From: Vitis vinifera
Taxonomy: Eukaryota > Streptophyta > Magnoliopsida > Vitales > Vitaceae
Assembly: GCF_030704535.1 (NCBI RefSeq)
Contig: NC_081810.1
Span: 6,203,501-6,267,500, forward strand
DNA length: 64,000 nt
Direction of reading: 5' to 3'
Position numbers and translations under genes: made by a program. The notes beneath the pieces were generated by a model, which searched no databases, had not been told where the DNA came from, and worked only from the letters and a program-made list of their open reading frames with translations. Positions 1 through 10,165 of the stretch are shown here, in pieces. The stretch's first letter is position 1, and each line of letters starts with the position of its first letter.

Positions 1-1
1 G

Positions 2-181
2 GAGCTAGAACGGGAGTTTGCTGTAGAGAGGGAGGAAATTGAAGCAGAATATCAAAAACAAGAGGATGATACGTTCATCTTTGGGTATCGGTGTTGCATG
101 AAGAAGAACGGTATCAAGCGGGACGTGCCTTCAATTCCTCCGGGTGAAGAAAAGAAATTTTATGACAAGCCTGCTCCCTGA
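2..181 (+). CDS. C-terminal part of antisense ORF of the gypsy element
   Basis: An open frame enters from the window edge and ends with TGA at 179-181, giving 59 visible residues. It starts with a very charged Glu/Arg/Lys-rich stretch, possibly a coiled coil, followed by a compact motif around FIFGYRCCMKKNG and a Pro-rich end. It runs opposite to pol and converges with the integrase ORF, which ends at 314 on the other strand. A plus-strand AATAAA at 271-276 would be a suitable poly(A) signal. Grande and related Tat elements carry an antisense gene of unknown function at this place. The function here is unknown, and the start lies outside the window. Confidence 0.55.
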   Translation, partial: ELEREFAVEREEIEAEYQKQEDDTFIFGYRCCMKKNGIKRDVPSIPPGEEKKFYDKPAP

Positions 182-313
182 CAGTTTCTCTTTTTGCAAT
201 TTCTCCTGTAATCTTCCTTTTGTATTTTTGTGGTCCGAAGACCTCCTTTGTACATATTTTTAGCTATATCAATAAAAATACTTCTTTTCTCATTTGAACT
301 TGTCTTGGCTTTC

Positions 314-2026
314 TTATTGATAATACTGCTTTAAATTAGACACATTCCATGGTCTAAGTAATGGAGTTCCGTCTAGCTTTTGTAAATGATAGGCTCCATT
401 GTCACTTGCTTTAGACACTATATAAGGTCCTTCCCAGTTGGCTTGGAACTTCCCTACACCCACTTCAGTAGTATTTTCAAAAACTTTTCTAAGGACTAGT
501 GTACCATTTTTGAAGCTTCTTGGTCTCACTTTGCGATTGTAATGTGCTGATGCCCTTTGTTGATAATCTGCCATCCGGATGGCCGCGCTTTCCCTCACTT
601 CATCCGTCCAATCCAAATTTCTTCCTAATTGCATGTTTGCATCACTTTGTTTTGCTGCGTCGGTCCGGATAGTAGGGAGACCTATTTCGGTAGGAATAAC
701 GGCATCCATTCCATATGCAAGAGCGAAAGGAGTATTTCCTGTTGGCCGTCCGGGTGTAGTTCGGTAGGCCCATAGGACGTCGGGCAGCTCCTCGACCCAT
801 TTTCCTTTGGCTTGCTCAAGCCTTTTCTTTAAGGCAGTGATTAGGGTCTTGTTTGTGGCTTCTGCTTGCCCATTGCTTTGAGAATATTGTGGTGTGGAGT
901 ATGAGTTCCGGATGTTTAGCTCTGAACATAAATTTCTGAATGCAATGCTATCAAATTGTGGACCATTGTCGGCTATGATGGTTTGGGGAATTCCAAAACG
1001 GCAGATAATATTTTTCCATACAAACTTGGTGACATCCTTGTCTTTGATGCTAGCATATGCTTCAGCTTCCACCCACTTACTGAAATAATCTGTGGCAACA
1101 AGCAAAAATTTCTTTTGGGCAGGCGCAGCTGGGAGAGGTCCCACTATGTCCATGCCCCACTGTGCGAAGGGCCATGGACCTGAGATTGATTTTAACGTTG
1201 TTGATGGCATATGTGGAATGAGAGCATACCTTTGACATTTATCACATCTTTTGACATATGCTGCCGCGTCTTTCTTCATTGTTGGCCAATAGTATCCTTG
1301 TGAATGGGCTCTATGTGCCAGAGATCGTCCTCCCGAATGATTTCCGCATATTCCCTCATGTAACTCAGCTAACACATATTGAGCTTCTGAATGCCCTAGG
1401 CACCGAAGATATGGCCCTATGAAGGATCGCTTGTACAGGTGCCCCCCAATTAAGGTAAAACAGGCAGCTTGCACCCGGACTTTGTGTGCCTGTTTGGGAT
1501 CTCCGGGTAGAGTTCTTGTCCGGATATATTCTGTGATATCATTCATCCATTCTTGGTCGTCCGCTTGGGGTGCCTCAATGGTATTGCAGATTGAAATTTC
1601 TGAGACAGAGGGGTTGGTTTGCACATGTATGGGCAGTAGAATGGCTTCCTTGATAGGGAGAGAGGCAACTATGCCGGCCAAAGCGTCAGCGCGCCTATTG
1701 TCAGCTCGCTTGATTTTTTCGATTGTCCATTCAGTGAATTGCTGCAAGGTGTTTCTTACTTTAGCTAAGTATCGCGCCATGCATGCGTTCTTAGCCTCAT
1801 ATTCCTCCTGGACATGTTTTACCACGAGTTGTGAGTCGCTGAAGATCCGGAGTTTGGAGACGGATAGCGCAAGGGCGAGGTCCAATCCGGACAAGATAGC
1901 CTCATATTCTGCTTCATTGTTAGAGGCAGAGAATCCCAGCCGGATGGCCTGTTCCAAATGTTCTCCAGTTGGGGACTGCAATAAGAGCCCGACTCCAGAG
2001 CCTGATGAACGTGAGGCTCCGTCAAC
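314..2026 (-). pseudogene. gypsy second (archaeal-type) RNase H plus integrase
   Basis: The open frame from 1981 gives 555 residues; the same frame extends upstream to the stop at 2027-2029. Residues 1-110 are a second RNase H domain with Glu23 (NNEAEY), Asp49 (FSDSQL) and Asp99 (RRADA). Integrase follows: zinc finger His208, His215, Cys246, Cys249, then catalytic Asp278 (GMDIVG), Asp338 (ADNGPQ) and Glu374 (GQAEAT), a D-x59-D-x35-E spacing. The C-terminal part has the usual chromatin/GPY-like segment (WEGPYIV). The integrase residues look intact. The frame is cut off from RT by an in-frame TGA that falls at the start of this RNase H, so the first acidic residue (VDGAS) lies just after the stop and before the first Met. 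Confidence 0.9.
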
Positions 2027-3577
2027 TCACAGAGTCCACCATTCTTTTTTACTTGATCCTTCATGTTGGCCGGGTTTTCGGGAATATTCTAGCACGAAGT
2101 CAGCTATTACCTGGCCTTTCATGGACAACCTTGGTTGGAATTCAATTCCAAACTCGCTTAATTCGATGGCCCATTGTAGCATTCTCCCGATTAAATCTGG
2201 CTTGTGCAGAATGTTGCGAAGGGGTTGATCAATCAACACGATCACCGGGTGGGCTTGAAAATAGGGCCAGAGCTTTTGGGCAGCGCTTCGAAGGGCTAAG
2301 GCTGTTAGCTCCATTTTTGAATATCTGGTTTCTACGTCTGCCAATGCCCTGCTGACATAGTAGATGGGCTTCTGCTCCTTGGGTGATGGGCAGCGGAATA
2401 GAACGACACTGATTGCCCATTCTGACACTGCCAGATACATGTATAATTTCTCCTTTGGGATGAGGCTGCTCAAGATGGGTGGTTGCATAAGATAATGTTT
2501 AATTCTTTCCAAAGCGTTTTGGCAATTGTCCGTCCACCCGTGCATTCCAGCTTTTCGTATCGCCAAGAAGAAGGGTCGCAACTCATCAATGAAGCGGGCT
2601 ATGAAACGCCCTAATGCAACGAGTTTGCCTGTGAGGCGCTGTAACTCTTTCTTGTTCCTGGGAGGGGGTGTTTCCATGACTGCTTCGACTTGATCCGGGC
2701 TGACTTCTATGCCCCTTTGGCTGACCATAAATCCTAGAAATTTGCCGGCACTTACGCCAAAGGCGCATTTAGAAGGATTTAGCTTCATGCCATACCTTCG
2801 TAAGAGGTAAAAAACCTTTTGCAAATGAAGGATATGCTGCTCTCGAGTTTTACTTTTAACCACGATATCATCAATATATACTTCTACTGAGTGACCTATC
2901 AGAGGTTTGAAGATTTTAGTCATCAATCTTTGATAAGTGGCGCCAACATTTTTGAGTCAAAATGGCATGACTTTATAACAATAGAGGCCGTGTGGTGTTA
3001 TGAATGCTGTTTTTTCTTCGTCATCCGGGGACATGGGGATTTGATGATATCTGGAGAAGGCATCCAAGAAAGAGAGCATCCCTTGGCCGGAAGTGGAATC
3101 CACAATCTGATCTATTCGCGGCAAGGGAAAACTGTCTTTTGGACACGCATTGTTGAGATTGGTGTAATCTACACAAACTCGCCATTTTCCTTCTTTTTTG
3201 GGTACCACGACTACGTTTGCCAACCAATCCGGATAAGAAACTTCTTTGATGAATCCGGCTTCGAGCAATTTGTCAATCTCGTTCCGGATGACTCTTTGTC
3301 TATCCGGGTGGAAGCGCCTAATCCTTTGTCGGACGAGTCTGGCAGTTGAAAAGACGTTAAGCCTGTGAGACGTAATGGAGGGATGAATTCCCTTCATGTC
3401 AGAATGTGCCCATGCGAAGATGTCATGGTTCTGTCTGAGGATATTTTGCATGCCCTGAGTTTCTTCTTGTGTCATGAGGGAACTGATGTTCGTGAGGTGA
3501 TCGCTTTCCTCCGAAATTTGGATTTTTTGTAAGGGATCTGCTGCCGGGAGATCTTTGTCCGCCGGACCCAATAATTG
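2027..3577 (-). pseudogene. gypsy reverse transcriptase and first RNase H, one internal stop
   Basis: Two same-frame pieces, 2957-3571 and 2027-2926, are separated by a TGA at 2957-2959 inside the RT core, right after VMPF. The upstream piece has the N-terminal RT motifs (PKKEGKWRVCVDYTNLN and SFLDAFSRYHQI). The downstream piece has the polymerase motif YIDD (residues 17-20 of that piece), followed by a connection domain and the first RNase H (residues ~170-290, with KPIYYVSRAL and MELTALAL). It ends at TGA 2027-2029, before the second RNase H. Reverse transcription would take place in the particle; this copy cannot make the enzyme in one piece. Confidence 0.9.
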
Positions 3578-4378
3578 CTATTGGTCGTGTGCAATGCTGG
3601 GTTCAGGGGGAGATGCATCCTCCTGGTTGGCCCCTGCTTCACATGCTATCTGATAGCACTGGCGAGCGGCTAATTGGCTGCCATATAGGTCGATTTGACC
3701 ATCGTAGGTAAGAAAACTCACCATTTGATGGTATGTAGAGGGGATAGCTTTCATGTAGTGGAGCCATGTGCGCCCCAAAATGACATTGAAGGGTGATAGC
3801 TCCTGTACTACTGAAAACTGTACATTGAGAGTGACTAGGCCAGCTTGAACCGGCAGTATGATATCTCCCAAGGATGTGGTTGATGATCCGTTGAATCCGG
3901 ATAAGATTCGTCCGGGGTTTTCAAGGCCCACGAGACTATGTCCCATGTGGCCAACGACTGATGCTTGCACCAGGTCGGTCGAACTGCCTGGGTCAACTAA
4001 GATACGCCGCACATCGAAGTCCCCAATTTCCAGGGACAAGATGAGGGCGTCGCGATGTGGTTGTAGTGTCCGGGTGGGATCTACTGGTGGAAAAATTATT
4101 GTTCCATCTATGGGGCGAGGGCCCTCTCCAGTTAGACCCGACCGGATGGAATTAATGCGTTCGCGTATTGATGCAGCCCGCAACAATTTTTGCCTTTTCC
4201 GCCTGGAGTCATACTCCTCGTCAGATGGTCCTCCGCTAATATAGTTGATAACGGCCTTGGTGGCAACTGGGGCCCTAGGGGCTCCAGGGTTGTTGTGCTG
4301 GGAAACGTCCCTACCCCCAGTATCCGTGCGGAGGTATTGCTTCAAATGCCCAGCTTTTATGAGTCTTTCGACCAAATA
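3578..4378 (-). pseudogene. gypsy aspartic protease region
   Basis: A 265-residue frame from 4375, in the same frame as RT and closed by TAG at 3578-3580. The protease active site is the motif VDPGSSTDL near residue 127, the D-P-G-S form common in Tat elements where retroviral proteases have D-S/T-G. It is followed by the hydrophobic flap and dimer segments (VTLNVQF, FNVILGRTWL). The stop at 4379-4381 separates it from gag and the one at 3578 from RT. Protease would mature the polyprotein. Start and end are only those of the surviving open frame. Confidence 0.85.
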
Positions 4379-5888
4379 CTAGAAAGATCGACACGTCTCT
4401 GTTGTATGGCCATGATCTTTGTGGAAGGCACATCTCTTGCTACGATCCCTTGTAGATGGGTTCGTTGCAATGGGTCTAGGCCACTTGAAGTCGGACAAGC
4501 CTTGGATCATTGGGAGAAGTTTCTCATATGATATAGAAAGAGGTGAGAGGCGGCATTTTCGGGCGACTTGGCCCTTCCTGCCTTCGGTCAGACGGCTTTG
4601 GCTGATCCGGAGGTTTGGTATTTCTCTCCGTATTACTTCCGGATGGCCGTCCGGCAACCAAAACTTGTTGGGTGGCTGCACGTATGTCATCTTCGAGCAT
4701 TGAATATTTGTTGGCTCGTCTGAATAAGTCGTCCATCGTAGTAGGAGGCTTTTTAGCCAGTGATTCGAAAAATGGAGTGCCTGGACAGATGCTTCGTTTG
4801 AAGATCTGTAGGACAACATCCATACTGCAAGCTTCCACTTGAAGTACGGCTTGGCCAAACCACTTCACAAATTCCCTTAAGGATTCGTTATCTTGCATTT
4901 TTATGTTCTGCAAGGTGCTGATATTTTGCTTGTGTCAGGCGAAGCACAGGTATTGTCCCACGAAAGCTTCGGACAAGTCCCTGAAATTGCCAACAGAGTT
5001 GGGAGGTAGGTGATGAAACCATGAGAGGGCCTGTCCTTGTAGGCTGGCGGGAAATACTTTGCATAGCAGCGCATCGTTGCCAATATCGAGCGTCATGAGC
5101 TGTCGATAATGCATGATGTGATCGAAGGGATCGTTGGTTCCATCGTATATGGAAAATTTTGGTACGAGGAATCCCCTTGGGGGCTCATAGTTAATGATAT
5201 GAGAGCAGAAAGGCGTGGAGAGCATGTCATCCAGCCTTTTGCTGATGGAGCCAACGGGTGGCCCGTTTGGGATGTTTCTCCCAGTTGGCTGTTCCGCTGG
5301 GTGTAGATGAACGTTCCGCATCACAGGGGTGACTATGGGGTCACGATGCGGGTGATCGTTTTGCACCATGGGGGTTGCCATGGGGTCAGGGCGTGGTGCC
5401 CAGGTTGTGGCCATAGGTGGCCTTGATCTTCTAGGTTCTTGCGGGCCTAGTTTTGCGCGCATCGAATTTGACAACCGCGACTTTTTATCACGTTGCCTTT
5501 TTGCTGAAAAGTGAGTAGAGTCTGAGCTTTCCTCACGGGGAGCTCGAGGCATAGGCGTGCGTGGCTCATGAGGCCTCACGTTGCATGCCCCTGGGATTGC
5601 CCCTGTTGTCCCAGGGTATATTGACTCCGGTTTTTGCTGAGGCCTTGAGTTTGCTACTTGGCCCCTCGAATGTTGACGTCGAGGAGGCTTTGATGTTGAA
5701 GCCTGGATGCGTAACACAGCGTTTTCTTCTCTCAATCTTTCTGTCTCCTGGAGAAGAGCTTTTAGCTGTCTTTCGCTTGCCAACTGTCTCCTTTCAATGG
5801 CTAGGCGCCATTCAAAATTATCATCCTCTCCCCTACCAGATGAACGACTTTGGGATGGTGTGACCATATTTTTTAGTGACTGAATCAA
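4379..5888 (-). pseudogene. gypsy gag, broken by stop and frame change
   Basis: The first piece (4935-5888, 317 residues) starts at the first Met after the primer-binding site. It has an Arg/Pro-rich N-terminal half and, from about residue 225, the gag capsid core (FSIYDGTNDPFDH, ALSWFHHLPP). An in-frame TGA at 4935-4937 interrupts the core, which resumes in 4524-4913 (SLREFVKWFGQAVL, YSMLEDDIRAA). That frame closes at 4524, and the rest continues in another frame (4379-4858) ending in a Cys/His-rich stretch (KRCAFHKDHGHTTETC). One nonsense change, one frame change and the final TAG at 4379 leave gag unable to assemble. Confidence 0.87.
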
Positions 5889-5897
5889 AGTAAAGAA

Positions 5898-5918
5898 AAG
5901 TTCCCACAGACGGCGCCA
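5898..5918 (-). other. primer-binding site of gypsy element
   Basis: On the minus strand TGGCGCCGTCTGTGGG begins one base after the LTR end, the place and opening TGG expected for pairing with the CCA end of a tRNA. The TGGCGCCGT start resembles an Asp- or Arg-type primer; I could not check the tRNA. Confidence 0.7.
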
Positions 5919-5919
5919 A

Positions 5920-6743
5920 TGTTGTTACCTCGCGTCTTTGGCGATCCACGTAGTAGCCAGATGGATGGACGCGTGATCTCAACTCATAAAGGTCCTTGAT
6001 CCAGTCTTCATTCCTGCAAGAAGGCATTCGGACAGGGTATCCGGACGCACCCTCCGATGGTTTTGTTAGCCATGGTCAGAGAGAGGAATATAAATCAGTT
6101 GGCCTTTTACTAGGTATTAAGAAGTTACCAGGAGGATCCGCTTCTTCTTCGTGCGAAGGCATATATATACAGCTTCAGGGGTACTGTTCCTCTCATTAAT
6201 GGTGAGGAGATATTTTATGTTTGTCATGATGACATTTGGAGGCAGCATGGTCATCGCCACCCTACTGGCGGCTGTCAGAAACCGTGGTAGGTGATGCTGC
6301 TGTCTAGATATCGTGGGAAATGATCATGTAGAATGATCGTGGGAAGTGACTTGTTGTCACCTCAACCCGTCCTTTCACTCTGCAGATGATGGGACGTGGG
6401 CCATGGCTGGTTGTCGTGATAGCGTGTAAGACTTGCTTTACTTTAATTGATGATCCGGACGATTAAATCCGGATGGTCACATGCTGATTATCCGGATTGT
6501 ATAGTGGAGCGGATACATTATGAAGGTTGTCTGGATGTCTATGCTCTGTCAGCGTCGTTTGCTCTTCCTTGGACAGAAGAAGCTGAAACGTCATGTGCTT
6601 TTCCTTGAGGCGGTCCGGATAGGAGAACCATCATCATGCGTATCCTTAGGGGAATCCGGATGATGATGGTCCGGCTGATAACACGTGATGCGTGTCACTG
6701 TGAGGTGCGTGCCACGTGTTTCCCAGAGGGAGGGGTCCCTACA
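5920..6743 (-). repeat. 5' LTR of gypsy element (824 bp)
   Basis: On the plus strand the LTR starts TGTTGTTACC (5920; 5923 is an alternative TG) next to the primer-binding site and ends CCCTACA at 6743, giving TG...CA ends. The next base is SDR exon 5 sequence. The first five bases after the LTR are AGCAT, the predicted target-site duplication; the partner copy is left of the window. The 6440-6680 part, which would be U3, repeats the palindrome TCCGGA about six times. The other LTR is not visible, so age cannot be estimated. Confidence 0.85.
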
Positions 6744-6825
6744 AGCATCATCTTACATTACTGGCCAGACCATTTGTGCTGATGGTGGGATGAGTGTTAA
6801 TGGTTTCGATCCGAGTCAATGCTAG
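6744..6825 (+). pseudogene. SDR copy A: last 82 bp of exon 5 only
   Basis: The 82 bases encode the C-terminus from [15 protein letters not shown] to the stop TAG at 6823-6825 and match the last 82 bases of exon 5 in genes G and H (H: 50814-50895). The preceding 107 bases of exon 5 and all earlier exons would lie beyond the gypsy element, left of the window. The following 3' flank (to about 7110) also matches the flank of gene H. Copy A therefore belongs to the H-type subfamily and was split by the gypsy insertion. The remaining end cannot work as a reductase. Confidence 0.92.
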
Positions 6826-8103
6826 AAACAACTAGCATTTATATATGTTGTTTTCTCAAACCTGGTTTTATGTTCCTTCACCGCTTCTGTTTTGAGGTTA
6901 TTTGCTTGTGATAGTGACCTTGCGCTCCTAGGGGTTAATACATGGTTACCAAATAATAATAAGTCTATGCTTCCAATAAATATTGAAAATTTTCTTATTA
7001 TTCAATCACAGATTTCTACTTTCTCCACCAATCATAGATGCAGTTTATGTCTCCGGTGCTATCCCCAGTCACCCGCCTACATCTCCAGTCAATTGCAACC
7101 CTTCTCTACCAACTTTAATGGTTCAATGGCAGTATCCAAATTCATATACAAGCTGTTGGATTGGGAAGCCTGAATCAATTTTATTACGTTTCTCTCTTCG
7201 ATTAGTTTTGTTGGATTGGAATGACTAGGCCTTGTTTAGTTGGGTAGCCTCTGTTCATTTGTTTATGTGTCACCTGTGATTCTATTTTGGCCTTGGTTTG
7301 AGCATCTATGGCCGCTGTTAGTTTCCATTTTTGTTGTTATTTTTCTGTTCTGATGAAATCCTTGAAAACATTTGACAATTTACATTCAAGGTAGCATACT
7401 AGCATGGGACACATCTGTATCATTAGTCAGAAGAACAAATGATGCTTGGTTGCAATTAATCTTGGAGAATGAGCTACCGCTAACTACACAAACTGATATG
7501 ATAATTAACCAGTATTTCATGAAGGTAAGACCTTTAGCTGTAAAAAATGAAGCTGAGCCACCATGCTATGAAGCTTCGTCATTGAAATCAATGAAATGTG
7601 TCACAAATTAAAATTATAATATTTAATTTCACATTTATTTCTATAATAATTATATAATGATAATTATAAAATTAATATAATTAATTACTATAATAATTTC
7701 AAAATAATAAAATACAAAGACATACAAATAAAATTAAATACTATAATTTTTTAATTTTAAATATATCTTTATACTTAAATATTATATATGTTATATTTAA
7801 TAAAATTTAAAATATTAATACATTTATATTTATCTTCATCATTTTATTTTATATATCAAATATAAAAACGAAAGATTATTAAGATTTTTAATTACACATT
7901 TTTAATTTTTTATATTTATAACATTACTAATTTGACCGTTGTTCAACCACCGGTTCAACTAATGAACCAATAACTTTTTTGGTTTAATCATCGACCCGAT
8001 TCTGAAAACATTACACAAAACTACTTATTTAGATCCAAAAACTAATATAAATGAGCAGACTCGAGAGTCATCATCCATGGTTTAAAATATAAATACAGTG
8101 GTT
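6826..8103. other. 3' flank of SDR copy A and AT-rich spacer
   Basis: 6826-7110 is homologous to the flank after gene H (50896-51130), with shared stretches such as GTGATAGTGACCTTG. 7110-7620 has more balanced composition but nothing I recognise; a 79-codon frame at 7372-7611 has no family features. 7620-7960 is very AT-rich, low-complexity DNA. Confidence 0.6.
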
Positions 8104-8210
8104 AATTGTTGCAATTAGAAGATTGTCAACTAAAACATTACTCTTAGAGTTAGAAATTTTAATGACTAATAAAAAAGATTAATCAAGAAAATGGCCAACT
8201 AAACCTTTTT
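8104..8210 (+). repeat. ~105-bp direct repeat, left copy
   Basis: This stretch (for example TCAACTAAAACATTACTCTT and GATTAATCAAGAAAAT) recurs at 15374-15476, on the other side of the copia element. The copia insertion site lies at the end of this left copy, so the target already contained a tandem duplication of roughly 140 bp per unit. Confidence 0.8.
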
Positions 8211-8400
8211 TGTTATAAAATATGAGATTTTATACCACTATGGTAACTTGTGGATGATCATCCATAAATATCTCTTGTAACTCCCTATAAAAGGGAGAGA
8301 CTCCTAATGAATTTGAATAAAGTTTTCCCATACATTCTATTCTCTTCCTACATTATGATTCTCTTGTTTTCTTCCTCTTTCACTTTATAATTTTACAACA
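8211..8400 (+). repeat. 5' LTR of copia 1
   Basis: Starts TGTTATAAAATATGAG and ends TTTTACAACA. It matches 15152-15342 along its whole length with scattered substitutions and small indels. TTTTT flanks both LTRs as target-site duplication. Confidence 0.93.
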
Positions 8401-8416
8401 CGTTATCAGCACGAAT
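8401..8416 (+). other. primer-binding-site region of copia 1
   Basis: CGTTATCAGCACGA follows the 5' LTR directly. TTATCAGCACGA at this place is frequent in plant copia elements and is thought to pair with a tRNA; the exact tRNA was not determined. Confidence 0.6.
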
Positions 8417-8427
8417 AGTCTCTACAA

Positions 8428-8600
8428 AAGAAATAGAAAGATTTTTCTCTATTAAGAGAAATAGAAAAATGTTCTTCTCTTTAGAGAAATAAGAAAGATG
8501 TTCTTCTCTTTAGAGAAATAGAAAAATGTTCTCCCTTTTAGAGAAATAGAAAGATGTTCTCCCCTTTAGAGAAATAGAAATATTTTCTCTCTTCTTTCTC
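8428..8600 (+). repeat. six tandem ~28-bp repeats in copia 1 leader
   Basis: The unit GAGAAATAGAAAGATGTTCT plus a TTCTCTTTA-type tail repeats with starts near 8430, 8458, 8486, 8515, 8543 and 8571, a regular 28-29 bp spacing. Copies differ by a few bases. It is purine-rich then pyrimidine-rich, so each unit could pair GAGAAA with TTTCTC. Confidence 0.85.
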
Positions 8601-8703
8601 ATAAAAAGGTATGTGATAAACTTATATCATGATTTTCTATTTTATTACCTTTTGATCTCTATTTTCATATATTTTATTTGAATACATAAATATATATAAT
8701 CCC

Positions 8704-9561
8704 TATAACCAGAAGTTATGGGCTAAATTATAAATTATAAGGTATATTCATAACCAGAAGTTATGAAAAATATGTACAATCCCTATAATCATAAATTATA
8801 AATTATAGGGTAAATTCATAATCAGAAGTTATGAAAAAGATGTACAATCCCTATAATAATAAATCATAAATTATGGGGTAAATTCATAACCAGAAGTTAT
8901 AAAAAATATGTACAATTCCTATAACCAGAAGTTATGAGGAAAAATGATAAAATTACAAATACATGACCAGAAGTTATGTATATGATCCTTAATGATTTAT
9001 TTTTAATTATACGGTATAACTAGAAGTTATACCAAACAATATTATAACCAGAAGCTATAAAATAAATAAATAAATAAATGTTCATAGCCTGAAGTTATGT
9101 ACAAATCTACATAATGAAAGTTCATAGCTCGAAGCTATGTACAAATCTACCCAATGAATAGTTCATAACCTGAAGTTATATATAAATTTATATAAAAAAC
9201 AGTTCATAGCCTAAAGTTATGTACAAATTTAAATATTTTCTTGTTCTAACAAAAATAATCATGACCCGAAGCTATGAAAAATATTAACTTTTAATTTCTT
9301 TGATTAATTTTAATTATATCGTGTAACTAGATGTTATACATAAATAGTTCATAGCCTGAAGCTGTGTACAAATTTGAATATTTTTTTGTTTTGACAAAAT
9401 AATCATAATTCAAAGTTATGAAAAATATTGGATTTAATTTTTATTTCGTACTCATTTATTTTTCACAACAGGAATTATGGAAAACAATTTTTATTAACAA
9501 TAGTTTCATAGCCAGAAGCTATGCATACAATTTATAATTCTCTTGTATAACCAGAAGTTAT
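8704..9561 (+). repeat. array of ~20 short palindromes in copia 1 leader
   Basis: The 17-base motif CATAACCAGAAGTTATG and close variants recur about every 40 bases: 8705, 8749, 8817, 8885, 8921, 8962, 9014, 9042, 9083, 9123, 9164, 9205, 9260, 9321, 9350, 9404, 9507, 9545 (start positions), plus weaker ones at 8784 and 9464. Each can form a 6-bp stem with a 5-base loop. Some copies change both sides of the stem together (CATAGC with GCTATG at 9123 and 9507), others show G-T wobble forms. The array fills the untranslated leader before gag, where packaging or dimerisation signals would be expected; that role is inference. Confidence 0.85.
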
Positions 9562-9679
9562 TCAAAACAAAATTGTCAATGAATCTTGGAGCTATGATCA
9601 AAGAAGGAAATCAAGCATTCTTGTAGGATCGCACAAAAACAATGATTTTCCTTCGTCATCATTTCCATGAAGGTTTAAC

Positions 9680-10165
9680 AAAAATGAGCTTTTGATGAGA
9701 AATTGCCAGTTTCGTCCAACTGAATTTGAATCATTCCCTGAAGTGAATGCAATATTGTCCCAAACTCGTGGACGTGGTCGTGGAAGAAATCCACTATACC
9801 ATGGTTCTTTTAGTAATAATTCACCAAATTCTCAGAAAAGGAAAGCCTCATTGCACCACCAGAAGTGAAATAATACGGAGGTAAAACAAGAAAATGAGAA
9901 GTGTTTACAAGATAAACCTCCTAAGAACCATGAGAATAATTGTTATATATGTGGTATGAAGGGGTATTGGTCGTGTACCTATTGTACGTCCAAACATTTG
10001 GTCGACCTTTACCAAGCATAAATAAAAGGAAAGGAAGTTGAAATGAACTTCATTGATAGTGATGGCCAAGTGGTTCTAACCCATTTAGATGTTTCAGATT
10101 TCTTTGAGAATCTTAATGGAAAAATTGACCATCTAATTGGTGATGGAAATGTTTGTTATGATTAG
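9680..10165 (+). pseudogene. copia 1 gag C-terminal remnant with zinc knuckle
   Basis: The frame from about 9690 reads the gag tail: NNELL-like segment, a TRGRGRGRNP basic stretch, an in-frame TGA after HHQK (~9866), then a CCHC-type knuckle (CYICGMKGYWSC) in which the His position is Tyr, and the segment FIDSDGQVVLTHLDVSDFF typical of this copia group. The N-terminal gag (UBN2-type) domain is missing. Gag would package the RNA; this copy cannot. Confidence 0.75.

Larger units (their letters stand above)
1..6743 (-). mobile_element. Ty3/gypsy LTR retrotransposon, Tat-like, 3' part cut by window edge
   Basis: Read on the minus strand from right to left, this is 5' LTR (5920-6743), primer-binding site, gag, protease, reverse transcriptase, RNase H, a second RNase H, integrase, then an antisense ORF at the window edge. 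The 3' LTR lies outside. Two consecutive RNase H domains plus an antisense gene after integrase are hallmarks of the Tat/Grande group. The coding region carries in-frame stops at 2027, 2957, 3578, 4379 and 4935 and one frame change near 4525-4560, so the copy cannot encode its proteins. The LTR ends directly against exon 5 of an SDR gene (6744). The 824-bp LTR equals the length I recall for Gret1 of grapevine, but identity was not tested. Confidence 0.93.

Noticed and set aside
1419..2228. 269-codon plus-strand frame
   Set aside because: Lies antisense to the gypsy integrase and RNase H frame, with no domain features of its own; a shadow of the minus-strand coding sequence.
7372..7611. 79-codon frame after SDR copy A
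   Set aside because: No start context, domain or duplicate elsewhere in the window; could be a fragment of a repeat. Not enough to call a gene.
8704..9561. CRISPR-like regular short repeats
   Set aside because: Repeats are variable palindromes in a retrotransposon leader of a plant genome; no cas genes and no unique spacer of constant length.
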